Shown here one piece after another: positions 52,378 to 62,009 of a stretch of DNA of 64,000 nt (the stretch's first letter is position 1; every line of letters starts with the position of its first letter). The stretch is taken from the NCBI GenBank assembly GCA_930633525.1, contig CAKNFP010000002.1, positions 1,302,001-1,366,000 of the forward strand, given 5' to 3'. The notes under the pieces were generated by a model, which saw nothing but the letters and a program-made list of their open reading frames with translations, was not told the origin of the DNA and did no database searches. The position numbers and the translations under genes are program-made. Origin of the DNA: Hyphomicrobiales bacterium (GTDB taxonomy: Bacteria > Pseudomonadota > Alphaproteobacteria > Rhizobiales > Beijerinckiaceae).

Positions 52378-53100
52378 ATGATGCTAGGTTGGCGCGCACG
52401 TATCGGCCAGATGCGCCCCGCTACGGCCATTGAGGGCGCCGAGGAGTGGCGCACCGTCGCCCCCGTCGGCGTGGCCTTCGCCGATGCGCGGACCATCGTT
52501 CCGCAGGTCAACGAGGCCGGCCTCAAGGTCATGATGAGCCAGGTGCTGGAAGCAGCCCGGCAACTCGCCACCGCCAAGGTCGACCTCATCGTGCAATGCG
52601 GCGCCCCCGGCACCTTCCTGCGCGGCAAGGGGCACGACGAGGAAGTCTGCGCCCAGATCCAGGAAACCACCGGCATTCCCGCCATCACCATGATGGCGGC
52701 GCAGATGGATGCGCTGAAGGCCCTCGGCGCCAAGAACATCGCCGTCGCCACCGTGTATTCGGATGAAGTCAACGCCAAGATGGCGACCTACATGGAGGCC
52801 TGCGGCTTCACCGTGGCCGCGATGAAGGGCCTGCAGATCCTCGATCCGTTCGATGCCAGCGTTCACGATGCCGACAGCGCCTATCGCCTTGGCCGTGATG
52901 CCTTCCGCGCCGCGGACAAGGCAGACGCCATCCTGATCTCCTGCGGCACCTATCGCACCTTCGAGATCCTGCCCTACCTGGAGATGGACACCGGCGTGCC
53001 GGTGGTGAGCAGCAACCAGGCCACGCTGTGGCGGGCCCTGCGTTCCCTTGGCCTGCCGGACGTCATTCCGAACCTCGGCAAGCTCTGGAGCGTCGCTTAG
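52378..53100 (+). CDS. Maleate cis-trans isomerase / arylmalonate decarboxylase family protein
   Basis: A 240-residue Asp/Glu racemase superfamily protein. Two cysteines at the expected positions lie in VQCGAPGTFL (near 74) and ISCGTYRTFE (near 189). AMDAL..LGAKNIAVATVYS and SNQATLWRALRSLGL are typical of maleate isomerase and AMDase-type proteins. It is cytoplasmic. The reaction could be cis-trans isomerisation of a maleate derivative, racemisation or decarboxylation. The muconolactone-isomerase-like gene in the same operon fits a ring-cleavage acid (inference). Confidence 0.82.
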   Translation: MMLGWRARIGQMRPATAIEGAEEWRTVAPVGVAFADARTIVPQVNEAGLKVMMSQVLEAARQLATAKVDLIVQCGAPGTFLRGKGHDEEVCAQIQETTGIPAITMMAAQMDALKALGAKNIAVATVYSDEVNAKMATYMEACGFTVAAMKGLQILDPFDASVHDADSAYRLGRDAFRAADKADAILISCGTYRTFEILPYLEMDTGVPVVSSNQATLWRALRSLGLPDVIPNLGKLWSVA

Positions 53101-53241
53101 GGCGTATTCCCGGGCGATGGTCACGTCGCCCGGACAAAGGACCGCTCCGGATCACTCACGTGGGACGCATGTTCCGGCCGAACGTCCCGATCTGTACTTT
53201 CGGGACATGCGCCATCCCCCTGATCGGCATGACAGACGACG

Positions 53242-54123
53242 ATGATCACAATTGCCTCGCCAGACTCACCGAAGAGAAGCATGAACCCGGTGCTTCGTCG
53301 CGCGATGAAGAATGTCGCGCTCGTGACCGGTGTGGCGATCGTCCTCTGCATCGTCGTCATGGCCCTGTTTGCGCAGTGGATCGCGCCCTTCGATCCCCTG
53401 TTCGCCAATCCGCTGCAACGCTACCTGCCACCCCTGTCCGGCGCACATCTGCTCGGCACCGATGAACTGGGGCGGGACATTCTGAGCCGGCTTATCTACG
53501 GCGCCCGCTATGCGCTGCTGGTGGCGCTGGTGCCGACCATCCTCGCCCTCGGCCTCGGTGCGGTGATCGGCCTATTCTCCGGCTATTTCGGGGGCATCGT
53601 CGACGCGGTCACCATGCGCATCTTCGATGTGATGTTCGCGTTTCCCGGCGTGCTCTTGGCGTTGGGCATCAGCGCCGCCCTCGGGCCGGGGCTCAATTCG
53701 ATGATCATCGCCATGATCGTCGTGACCATCCCCGCTTTCGGTCGGCTGGTGCGCGGCGTGGTCCTCGGCGTGAAACAGGAACTTTTCGTCGACGCCGCCC
53801 GCTCCCTCGGCTTCCGTGATGCGCGCATCGTTTTCCGCCATATCCTGCCGAACGTTCTCGGCCCCGCGATCGTCTACGGCACGCTGCAGACCGGGCGCAA
53901 TGTCATCCTCTCCGCGAGCCTCAGCTTCCTTGGCCTCGGGCCGCAGCCGCCGGCGCCGGAATGGGGCCAGATGCTGTCGAGCGGCCGCACCGCCATCGCC
54001 ACCGCCGCCCATGTTGCGACCATCCCCGGGCTTGCCATCGTGGTGCTGGCCATTGGTTTCAATCTGATCGGCGATGCGGCGCGGGATATCTTCGATCCCC
54101 GCTCGAAGCGCCGGGGCGAGTGA
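53242..54123 (+). CDS. Peptide ABC transporter permease, DppC type
   Basis: A 293-residue permease: HLLGTDELGRDILSRLIYGA near residue 72 and the EAA loop DAARSLGFRDARIVFRHILP near 178. The start may be ATG 53242 or ATG 53281 (MNPVLRR); the latter has GAGAAG upstream. It precedes its DppB partner, the reverse of the usual B-C order. No ATPase genes are in the operon. Confidence 0.9.
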   Translation: MITIASPDSPKRSMNPVLRRAMKNVALVTGVAIVLCIVVMALFAQWIAPFDPLFANPLQRYLPPLSGAHLLGTDELGRDILSRLIYGARYALLVALVPTILALGLGAVIGLFSGYFGGIVDAVTMRIFDVMFAFPGVLLALGISAALGPGLNSMIIAMIVVTIPAFGRLVRGVVLGVKQELFVDAARSLGFRDARIVFRHILPNVLGPAIVYGTLQTGRNVILSASLSFLGLGPQPPAPEWGQMLSSGRTAIATAAHVATIPGLAIVVLAIGFNLIGDAARDIFDPRSKRRGE

Positions 54124-54128
54124 CGCGC

Positions 54129-55079
54129 ATGCTCAACTTTGTCATCAACCGCGCCCTGCAGCTGATCCCGGTGATCATCGGCGTCACGCTCGCGACCTTC
54201 TTGCTGGCGCAGATCATTCCCGGCGATCCGGCGGACGTGCTGCTCGGCAGCGGCGCGTCAGAGGAGGCGCGGCAGCAGCTGCGCGTCGCGCTCGGCCTCG
54301 ATCGTCCGATCTGGGTGCAATATTTCCAGTACCTGGGCAATCTGCTCCAGGGCAATCTCGGGCAGTCCTTCACCTTCGCCCAGCCGGTGAGCGAAGTCAT
54401 AGCCGAGCGGCTGGTCAACACCGCCATGCTATCGATCGCCGCGATCATCCTGTCCACCACCATCGGCATCCTCGCCGGCACATGGGTGGCGCTTCGGCCA
54501 GGCGGGCTGCGCGACCAGAGCCTGTCCATCGTCGTCCTGTTCTTCAACAGCATGCCCTCGTTCTGGCTCGGGCTGGTGCTGATCATCATCTTCGGCCTCG
54601 ACCTGCAGATCCTGCCCGTTGGCGGCATGTCCGATCCGACCGGCGAGGGGGGTATTCTCGACGTGGCGGCGCATATGGTCCTGCCCACGCTCACGCTGGC
54701 AGCATGGTCGCTGGCCGTCATTGCTCGCATGACGCGCGCCTCGATGCTCGATGTCCTCAACAGCGATTTCATCAGGACGGCGCGCAGCCGCGGCGTCGGC
54801 GAGATGAAGATCGTCATGCGCCACGCCCTGCCCAATGCCCTGCCGGCCGTCATCACCGTCGTCGGCCTGCAGATGGGTTTCCTGCTCAGTGGCGCGGTGT
54901 TGACCGAGACCGTCTTCTCCTGGCCAGGCCTTGGCCTTGCCATGTACCAGGCCATATCGACACGCGACATTCCGTTGATCCAAGGCGGCATCCTGGTTCT
55001 CGCCGTCGCGTTTGTTCTGATCAATTTCGCGGTCGATATTCTCTACGCGTACTTCAATCCCAAGATTTCGCTGTCTTGA
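54129..55079 (+). CDS. Peptide ABC transporter permease, DppB type
   Basis: A 316-residue inner-membrane permease: GVTLATFLLAQIIPGDPADV near the N-terminus, LGLDRPIWVQYFQYL, and the EAA loop RTARSRGVGEMKIVMRHALP near residue 220. ATG 54129 lies 5 bases after the DppC stop; the frame is open upstream without homology. Confidence 0.92.
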   Translation: MLNFVINRALQLIPVIIGVTLATFLLAQIIPGDPADVLLGSGASEEARQQLRVALGLDRPIWVQYFQYLGNLLQGNLGQSFTFAQPVSEVIAERLVNTAMLSIAAIILSTTIGILAGTWVALRPGGLRDQSLSIVVLFFNSMPSFWLGLVLIIIFGLDLQILPVGGMSDPTGEGGILDVAAHMVLPTLTLAAWSLAVIARMTRASMLDVLNSDFIRTARSRGVGEMKIVMRHALPNALPAVITVVGLQMGFLLSGAVLTETVFSWPGLGLAMYQAISTRDIPLIQGGILVLAVAFVLINFAVDILYAYFNPKISLS

Positions 55080-55160
55080 TGCCAATATAACGCACTTAAA
55101 AACCATGAATTATGAGGACCGCGATCGTCTCATCGCGCGGCCCCGGATGAAGCTGTGAGC

Positions 55161-56639
55161 ATGACAGAGAAAAGCAGAGATCTATTCACCTCTTTCGTTA
55201 CGGGCGTGGCGCTGCCGCCCGCCGGTCAGCGCCAGAGCCTGATCGACCCGGCCATCGGGCGCGCATGGGCCGAGGTGTGCATCGATCCGGCGGCCGTATC
55301 GCAAGCCGTCGCCTCGGCCAAGGCGGCCTTCGCGGCGCCGTCCTGGTCATCGCTCACCGGTGTCGAGCGCGGCGTCCTGCTGCGTCGCCTCGGCGAACTC
55401 ATATTCGCCCATGCCGCCGAGCTTGGCCGGTTGGAAAGCCTCGCCAATGGCAAGAGCCACGCGGCGACGACGGCCGAGATCCGCGCCACGTCGCAGTGGT
55501 ACAGCTACTACGCCAATGCCGTCGATATGCACGACGACATCCACCGGTCGGTGTCGCGCACCGTCGATGCCACTATCCTGCGTGAGCCGCTTGGCGTCGT
55601 GCTGGCGATCACGCCGTTCAACGGCGCGCTGTCGCTCGGGTCGTGGAAGCTGGCGCCGGCGCTGGCCATGGGCAATGCCGTCATCCTGAAGCCACCGGCT
55701 GAGGCGCCGGGTTCGAGCATCAGGCTGGCCGAACTCGCGGTCGAGGCAGGTTTCCCGGCCGGCATCGTCAATGTCGTCATCGGCGATGCGGTGCTTGGCG
55801 AACAGCTGGCGACCCACCCGGATGTGGCCATGGTGACTTTCACCGGCAGCACCGCCACGGCGCGCGTGCTCGGCGCCAAGGTGACTGGCCAGTTGAAGCG
55901 CTTCGTCTGCGAGGCCGGCGGCAAGTCGGCGCATATCGTCTTCGAGGACGGCGATCTCGACTCGGCCGTCATCGCCGCCACCCAGGGCGCGTTCTCGGCC
56001 GCCGGCCAGACCTGCGTCGCCGGTTCGCGGGTGCTGGTTCAGGCCTCGATCTACGAGGCCTTCCTGGTGAAATACATCGCATCGGCCCGGCGCATCCGCG
56101 TCGGCCCGCCCACCTCGGCCACCAGCCACATCGGTCCGCTGGCGTCACGCCGGCAGTTCGAGCGCGTGCGCGGCTTCATCGACGAGACGGTGGCGGCCGG
56201 CGGCCGCATCGCCCTCGGCGGCGACAAACCGGCGGTCGATGCCGACCATGCCGACGGCTACTGGCTGGCGCCGACCATCATCACCGACGTCACCAGCGAC
56301 ATGCGCATCTGCCGCGAGGAGGTCTTCGGGCCGGTCGTCACCGTCCAGCCCTTTGCGGACGAGGACGAAGCCATCGCGCTGGCCAATGGTGTCGAATACG
56401 GGTTGGCGGCCGGCTTCTGGACGCGGGATGCGGCGCGCATGCGCCGTGTGTCACGCCGCCTGCAGGCGGGCACGATCTGGATCAACACCTATCGCGCCAT
56501 CAACCTGCGCGTGCCCTTCGGCGGCTACAAGCAATCCGGCCTCGGACGCGAGAATGGCATCGAGGCCCTGGAAGAATTCTCGCAGATCAAGGCCGTCGTG
56601 ACCGACTACGGCACGGCAGCCGATCCCTTCGCAAACTGA
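55161..56639 (+). CDS. NAD(P)-dependent aldehyde dehydrogenase
   Basis: A 492-residue ALDH superfamily enzyme. TPFNGALSLGSWKLAPALAM near 150, catalytic Glu in CEAGGKSAHIVFE (near 252), catalytic Cys in AGQTCVAGSRV (near 285), and FGPVVTVQPF near 393. ATG 55161 is used; GTG 55155 adds two residues. It probably oxidises a semialdehyde made in this pathway (inference). Confidence 0.92.
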   Translation: MTEKSRDLFTSFVTGVALPPAGQRQSLIDPAIGRAWAEVCIDPAAVSQAVASAKAAFAAPSWSSLTGVERGVLLRRLGELIFAHAAELGRLESLANGKSHAATTAEIRATSQWYSYYANAVDMHDDIHRSVSRTVDATILREPLGVVLAITPFNGALSLGSWKLAPALAMGNAVILKPPAEAPGSSIRLAELAVEAGFPAGIVNVVIGDAVLGEQLATHPDVAMVTFTGSTATARVLGAKVTGQLKRFVCEAGGKSAHIVFEDGDLDSAVIAATQGAFSAAGQTCVAGSRVLVQASIYEAFLVKYIASARRIRVGPPTSATSHIGPLASRRQFERVRGFIDETVAAGGRIALGGDKPAVDADHADGYWLAPTIITDVTSDMRICREEVFGPVVTVQPFADEDEAIALANGVEYGLAAGFWTRDAARMRRVSRRLQAGTIWINTYRAINLRVPFGGYKQSGLGRENGIEALEEFSQIKAVVTDYGTAADPFAN

Positions 56640-56672
56640 CTCATCAAGCGGCAATATTCGGAGGTATTCGAC

Positions 56673-57677
56673 ATGACTGGTGCGGCTGCCCGCGGCTCTC
56701 TCATCATCGACGCATTGCAGTACAACAAGCCGGAACGCGCCCGGTTCGAGGAATGGCGGGCCGGCGGCGTCGGCTGCGTCCACGTCACCGTCGCCATCTG
56801 GGAATCGGCGCGCGAGACGCTCTCGGCGCTGGGCGAATGGAACCGCCTGTTCGAAAAGAACGCCGACCTGATCGCCGTGGCGACCTCCGCCGAGGACATC
56901 GAGCGGATCGCGGCATCAGGACGGACCGCCGTCGTCCTCGGCTTCCAGGATACCTCGCCGTTCGAAGATGACATCGAGCTCGTCGAGACCTTCCACAAAC
57001 TCGGCGTGCGCATCGCGCAGCTCACCTACAATGTCCAGAATCGCGTGGCCTCCGGCTGCTGGGAGCCCGACGAGAATGGCGTGTCGAAGTTCTTCGGCCG
57101 CAACGTCATCGCCGAGATGAATCGCCTCGGCATGCTGGTCGACGTCTCGCATTGCACAGAACGGTCGTGCTTCGACGCCGTCGAATATTCGTCGCGGCCG
57201 ATCGCCGTCACCCACGCCAATCCGCAGGAATTCGTCGGCACCGACATCGAGCTCAACCGCCGCAATAAGTCGACGGCGCTGATCCGCCGCCTGTCCGAAC
57301 GCGGCGGCGTCATCGGTCTCAGCATGTATCCGAAGATCATGAAGGACGGCTCGAACTGCACCCTCGACACCTTCCTCGACATGGTCGCCTGGACCGTCGA
57401 TCTTGTCGGCGTCGACAGCGTCGGCTTCGGCACCGATTACTACGACGGCTGGCCGGAAAGCGAGATCATGTGGTGGCGCGCCGGCCGCTGGTCGCGCGAG
57501 AGCGCCGTGCCGATCAAGGGCTTCTCCGATTGGCCGGCCTGGTTCAAATCGTCGGTCGACTTCCCCAACATCCTCGATGGCCTTGAGCGCCGTGGCTTCC
57601 AGCTCGAGGAAATCCGCAAGATCGCCGGTGGTAACTGGCTGCGGCTGTTCCGCGAGAGCTTCGTGCCGCTCGCCTGA
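56673..57677 (+). CDS. M19 membrane-dipeptidase homologue lacking the N-terminal HxD
   Basis: A 334-residue TIM-barrel protein of the M19 (renal dipeptidase) family: AQLTYNVQN (near 112), LVDVSHC (His near 157), VTHANPQ (His near 180) and GFGTDYYDG (Asp near 252). The usual DGHNDLP at the N-terminus, which gives two metal ligands, is replaced by LIIDALQYNKP. So at least part of the binuclear zinc site is changed. In this setting it could cleave or decarboxylate a small amide (inference). Confidence 0.82.
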   Translation: MTGAAARGSLIIDALQYNKPERARFEEWRAGGVGCVHVTVAIWESARETLSALGEWNRLFEKNADLIAVATSAEDIERIAASGRTAVVLGFQDTSPFEDDIELVETFHKLGVRIAQLTYNVQNRVASGCWEPDENGVSKFFGRNVIAEMNRLGMLVDVSHCTERSCFDAVEYSSRPIAVTHANPQEFVGTDIELNRRNKSTALIRRLSERGGVIGLSMYPKIMKDGSNCTLDTFLDMVAWTVDLVGVDSVGFGTDYYDGWPESEIMWWRAGRWSRESAVPIKGFSDWPAWFKSSVDFPNILDGLERRGFQLEEIRKIAGGNWLRLFRESFVPLA

Positions 57678-57741
57678 TCGCCAACAGCGGCGGCGCGCCA
57701 ACCCGCGCCGCCATCTCCCTCCCGCCAGCGAAAGTTCCGAC

Positions 57742-59361
57742 GTGACCGACCGCGCAAGTGCATTCGACGTTCTCATCGTAGGCGGTGGACACAACGGCCT
57801 GGTGGCGGCCGCCTATCTCGGCCGCGCCGGGCTGAAGGTCGCGCTCATCGAGGGGCGGCATTCGCTGGGTGGTCCCTGCGGCACCTACGAGTTCATGCCC
57901 GGCTACCGCGCTGCCTTCACCAATTCCGCCGGCAGCTTCGAGCCGCGCTTCGTCGAGGAATTGAGGCTCGCGGAGTTCGGGCTGCGCTTCATGCCGACCA
58001 ATCCGACCGTCGTCCATCCCTTTGCCAGCGGCACTTTCGTCGGCTGGCGGGACAGGAGCCGCATCGCCAGCCAGCTCGATGCCTGCGCCAGCGGCGAGTC
58101 CCAGCGGTACTTCCACTTGCTGGCACGCCTGGAGGAACTCGGGCGCCATCTCGGCGCCTCGGTCTATGCGCCTTCACCCAGCCTGTCGACCATGGCGAAG
58201 GTGGTGCCAGCCGGCCTGGAGCGGCTGTTCGAGCGGGTGTTCTTCGGCAGCCTGCGCCAGTTTCTGGACGAAGAACTCGCCTCCGAGGAGGCCAAGGCGC
58301 TGCTGGCGATCGTCGCCCTGAACGCCACGATGGCGCCACCGTCGGCGCCAGGCACGGCCGTTGGCCTGATGATGCGGCCTCTGTCGCTCGCCTCGTCGCC
58401 GGCCATGGCGGCCGACGACCCGCGCCAGGTGCCGTTGCGCGGTTCGACCGGCCTTCCGCTCGGCGGCATGGGCGCCGTCATCGATGCTCTGGCAGCCTGC
58501 TGCAGCAGCTTCGGCGTCACCGTGGTGACCGACGCTCCGGTGGCCCGCATTCTGCACCGCGGCGGACGGGTTACCGGCGTCGTAACAGCCGTCGGCGATA
58601 CCTACGAAGCACCGCGCGTCATCTCCGCTATCAACCCCAAGACCCTGTTCGCCGACCTGCTCGACGACGAGGCGGTCGGCGCCGACCTGCGCCACGACAT
58701 CGCCGCCGTCCCCATGCGCGGCTCCGCCTTCAAGATCGTGCTTGCCCTCGATGGCCTGCCCCGCTACGCCGGCCTGCCCGAGGGCGTGGACGCCACCCAG
58801 GTTGCCGGTGTCCAGTTCCGCATCGCACCCTCGCTCGATGCCATCGAGCAGGCGGTGAGCGAGGGGCTGAGCGGCGTGCCGTCGCAGGAGCCGATCATGT
58901 GGGGGCTCATTCCGACCGTCACCTCGCCGGACCTCGCGCCGCCGGGACGCCATCTCCTCAGTATCAACGCTTGGCATGCGCCCTACGCCCTGGCGGAAGG
59001 CAACTGGACGGCGATGCGCGACGTGTTCGGCTGGCGCTGCGTCGACGTGCTGTCGCGCCTCATGCCCGATCTGAAGGACCGCATCGTTGGACACAGCTTC
59101 CTGGCACCGACCGATATCGAAACGGAGCTCGGCCTCGTCAACTCCAACATCACTCACGGAGACATGCTACCCGCCAATCTCTTCGGTGCGCGCCCCCATG
59201 CCGCCGTCCACGACTACCGGACCCCGCTTCAGGGTCTGTTCCTCTCGGGATCCGGCGTCTGGCCCGGGGGCTATGTCACGGGCATTCCCGGATACAACGC
59301 CAGCACCGCCGTTCTCGCCGACATTCGGGGGAATTCTCCCGTCACCGTCAACAACGAATAA
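57742..59361 (+). CDS. Phytoene-desaturase/PYROXD2-like FAD-dependent oxidoreductase
   Basis: A 539-residue flavoprotein. VLIVGGGHNGLVAAAYLGRA at the N-terminus is the FAD-binding fold, LIEGRHSLGGPCGTYEFMPG follows, and the C-terminus has GLFLSGSGVWPGGYVTGIPG. These match PYROXD2/CrtI-type proteins. GTG 57742 is chosen because the FAD domain starts at once after it; the frame is open upstream into the dipeptidase region without homology. The substrate is unknown; no carotenoid genes are nearby. Confidence 0.85.
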   Translation: MTDRASAFDVLIVGGGHNGLVAAAYLGRAGLKVALIEGRHSLGGPCGTYEFMPGYRAAFTNSAGSFEPRFVEELRLAEFGLRFMPTNPTVVHPFASGTFVGWRDRSRIASQLDACASGESQRYFHLLARLEELGRHLGASVYAPSPSLSTMAKVVPAGLERLFERVFFGSLRQFLDEELASEEAKALLAIVALNATMAPPSAPGTAVGLMMRPLSLASSPAMAADDPRQVPLRGSTGLPLGGMGAVIDALAACCSSFGVTVVTDAPVARILHRGGRVTGVVTAVGDTYEAPRVISAINPKTLFADLLDDEAVGADLRHDIAAVPMRGSAFKIVLALDGLPRYAGLPEGVDATQVAGVQFRIAPSLDAIEQAVSEGLSGVPSQEPIMWGLIPTVTSPDLAPPGRHLLSINAWHAPYALAEGNWTAMRDVFGWRCVDVLSRLMPDLKDRIVGHSFLAPTDIETELGLVNSNITHGDMLPANLFGARPHAAVHDYRTPLQGLFLSGSGVWPGGYVTGIPGYNASTAVLADIRGNSPVTVNNE

Positions 59362-59370
59362 GGACGTACA

Positions 59371-59661
59371 ATGGAATTTCTGGTTAACATCAAGCTGCGC
59401 TGGTCGGACAACATGGATCCGGAGCTGCGCGACAGGATCATCCGCGAAGAGCGCGCCCATGCCGCGGAACTCGCACGCCAGGGTCATCTGGTGAGAATGT
59501 GGCGCGTGCCCTGCCGTTTCGAGAACTGGGGCGTCTGGCGCGCCAAGGACGCCACCGAACTGCACGAGATCATCACCAGCCTGCCCGCCAATCCCTGGAT
59601 GTACGACATCGACGTCCATCCCTTGGCACGGCACGCCGTCGATCCAGGTGCGGCCGCCTGA
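59371..59661 (+). CDS. Muconolactone delta-isomerase-like protein
   Basis: A 96-residue MIase-family protein: MEFLVNIKLRWSDNMDPELR, then RAHAAELARQGHLVRMWRVP, and PANPWMYDIDVHPLARH at the end. Length matches CatC. It is 9 bases after the PYROXD2-like gene and ends the operon. Many such homologues lie in catabolic operons away from catechol pathways, so the substrate should not be assumed. Confidence 0.8.
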   Translation: MEFLVNIKLRWSDNMDPELRDRIIREERAHAAELARQGHLVRMWRVPCRFENWGVWRAKDATELHEIITSLPANPWMYDIDVHPLARHAVDPGAAA

Positions 59662-59780
59662 CCACACTGCCCGCGCACCAAAGTGTCGAAATAGATGCAG
59701 GGCGCACTGGTCGGGGTTGCGTGGTTGAGGCGCACATTGCCGTTGCCAGGGCGCTCGTCCGTGGTCTCGGTGGAGAAATC

Positions 59781-60311
59781 TCACGATCCCGCGATGACAG
59801 GGCCAGCCGGGCCGATTTCGCCTTGTGGCAGCGCGAAATTGAAAACGGCCCCATTCGCCGTCCTAACATTGATGGCGGCCGGAGGAGAGCCAGTTGGAAC
59901 GGCTGTCACGTCGCCGATCGCGATCGCGGCGGCATCGCCGTCATCGCCATCTGTACCAGCCGCGAGATCTCGAAATCGAGGATCGCGGACTGCGGCGCGC
60001 CCCCTGTTGGTCACGGTCGCTGGCGTATCGGCATCATCGCCCGGCTCGCCCTTGCCCGCGGGACCAGAGAGATAGATCAACCAGTCAGCCGCAGTGCCTG
60101 AGCCGACAGCTATCGTGACATGGACCGTCAGCGAGGTCCCGGGATAGGCCATGACCATGCCTGACATCTGGCGCCCGGCGCGGTTGGCGGCTGAGACGAT
60201 CTGCACATAGCGGTCAACGGCGAAGGAGCGCCCGTCCTGCGTCGTGAAAACCTTGCTGCCGGTCCCGATGGCCGTGGAGGTGGTTGGAGGCTGCACAGGC
60301 CGATTGACACA
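59781..60311 (-). pseudogene. Phage tail-fibre / collagen-like protein fragment
   Basis: Minus-strand frame with TAIGTGSKVFTTQDGRSFAV, GTSLTVHVTIAVGSGTAADW, LSGPAGKGEPGDDADTPA and INVRTANGAVFNFALPQGEI. These are typical of phage tail-fibre proteins with collagen-type hinges. The N-terminal part is missing and no other structural phage genes are nearby, so it is a remnant. The stretch 59662-59780 shows no gene. Confidence 0.6.
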
Positions 60312-60582
60312 CGCGAGGCCACGTCGAGGCCGGCGCCGATGCGGCGGAGCGCAAGCTACAGCACCAAGAAGACGCAATCGCGAAGATGGGGAAGCTGGTT
60401 ACCCGCGCGGCTGATGGCGCCGGGCGCCGTCTTGCGCGTGAAAGCGTAAAGCTTATCGTGCACGATGACGTAATCTCGGAACAATCACGGCCGCGGAATT
60501 CTGCCACGGCCGTGTCGAGGATAAGACCTACTTGGAATAAATACATTAAAAAAGAGAGATGCGGAATGAAATATCTATATTA
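60312..60582. other. Unassigned DNA beside the phage remnant
   Basis: A plus-strand frame reading AERKLQHQEDAIAKMGKLVT looks coiled-coil-like and may be another phage scrap, but no family is recognised. AT content rises sharply after 60530. Confidence 0.3.
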
Positions 60583-61638
60583 TCAGATATTCTTACTGCG
60601 CCCACGAAGATACTGAAGAGGCAGATATCCGACGACGATCACGATGGCACCTCCGATGGCGGTGTCGATGAGCCGCTGCACTCCGTAATCTATATCGCTA
60701 GTACCGGGCACAATCACGTCAACGAGAATAAGGACTAACGGCGTCAGAAACACTGCCTGAAAAGTATAGGAGCGTTGCATCGCCCAAGGTAGAACCCCGG
60801 CCAAAGCAGACATGACCGCGATTAATGGGAGGCCCTTTGGCAATAATGCCAGCGCCAGTGCACCAATCAGTACGCCTACGAGAGTGCCAATGATCCGTTG
60901 CAGCGCGCGATCGCGAATTGAGCCAAAGTCTGGTTTCATCACAAGACCTACCGTCAGTGGCACCCAGAACCAGTGCGCGGTATCATTGACCCAGTGCGTG
61001 CTGTAAGCCGCCCCCAGGCAGATTGCGAAGGCGAAAGCCGGAGCCACCATCGCAGCAAGCAATCCGTCTGCTTTTTCAGAGCGGGTCTCTGCGGCCGAAT
61101 GCTCAGATAGATTATCCTGAGCATGCCAACCGCGAATTAGAACTTCGATGCCAAGGACTAAAGCGTAAAGCAATGCGCCGACCAAGTATAGAACAGCAGG
61201 CTGCCAAAAAGTCGCAATAGCGGGAACGCCCAATGCAATTGAAGCAAGAAGCAGAGTCTGCAACGTACCGATGGACAGCACTCTATTTTTACTGCTCAGC
61301 AAGGCTGATATGAACCCAACGGCTACCATGCTGGCGACAACCACACCCCACGGCAATGAACCAAGGTAGCCCAAGATATAGCCAAGCGCACCTATCGGTG
61401 CGGAGATCAGCATCTTCGTATAGATGGAGCGGTAACTGCCCGAACTCTCGCCCGTAATCATCATCAGACATCCCATGGCGATCCACATGCCCGTCATGGT
61501 GTCGTCGATAATCAAGCCAAACGTGAATGGGATCCCGATGCATAAGGCAGATCGTATTGCGCGGCTCCACCGCCACGTCGCAGGCTTCAATCGCAAAATG
61601 CCCGAGAGTGGATCGCCATTTGCGCTCGATGAAGACAT
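60583..61638 (-). CDS. FUSC-family membrane protein (aromatic acid exporter-like)
   Basis: A 351-residue integral membrane protein with about ten hydrophobic segments in two repeats: FGLIIDDTMTGMWIAMGCLM and THWVNDTAHWFWVPLTVGLV near 220. QRIIGTLVGVLIGALALAL is the FUSC/YccS-type motif. ATG 61638 follows GGAGG at 4 bases. FUSC proteins are linked to export of aromatic acids and drugs (family knowledge). It has lower GC than its neighbours, suggesting a separate origin. Confidence 0.82.
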   Translation of the reverse strand: MSSSSANGDPLSGILRLKPATWRWSRAIRSALCIGIPFTFGLIIDDTMTGMWIAMGCLMMITGESSGSYRSIYTKMLISAPIGALGYILGYLGSLPWGVVVASMVAVGFISALLSSKNRVLSIGTLQTLLLASIALGVPAIATFWQPAVLYLVGALLYALVLGIEVLIRGWHAQDNLSEHSAAETRSEKADGLLAAMVAPAFAFAICLGAAYSTHWVNDTAHWFWVPLTVGLVMKPDFGSIRDRALQRIIGTLVGVLIGALALALLPKGLPLIAVMSALAGVLPWAMQRSYTFQAVFLTPLVLILVDVIVPGTSDIDYGVQRLIDTAIGGAIVIVVGYLPLQYLRGRSKNI

Positions 61639-62009
61639 TTACCCTCCGCTTGAGGTACTCGAAGACCATGGAGAATTGCCACTACCCTTTACGGTCATGT
61701 CAACTACTTTATCAGCGGGCGAAGCTATCGTCGGACATCAATGGCGCCATGCTTCATTTCGAGGTTGTCGCAGGTGAGAGATTCTCGTTTTCGAGCTCGG
61801 CCGCCGCGCCGCCCTCAAGGGAGAGTGAGATGGTAACAGTCCCTTTGCTGCCGAGTGCTGCCGTAGATAGGATCCGCCCCGATGAGCAGATGGTCATCTG
61901 GAGTGGGATGTTGTCGGCGCGGGGTTTCGGGGCGTTCCTGCGCGACGACCTTAGCTACGATGAAATCGCAGACCATGCGACGTACCCGCCCTTTCAGCCT
62001 GCGGCCCGA
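61639..62009. other. 371-base stretch without a recognised gene
   Basis: A plus-strand frame to 62015 ends RIRPDEQMVIWSGMLSARGF and DDLSYDEIADHATYPPF, which looks protein-like but matches no family I know. It may be the end of a lost gene. The 5' part should carry the promoter of the FUSC gene. Confidence 0.3.
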
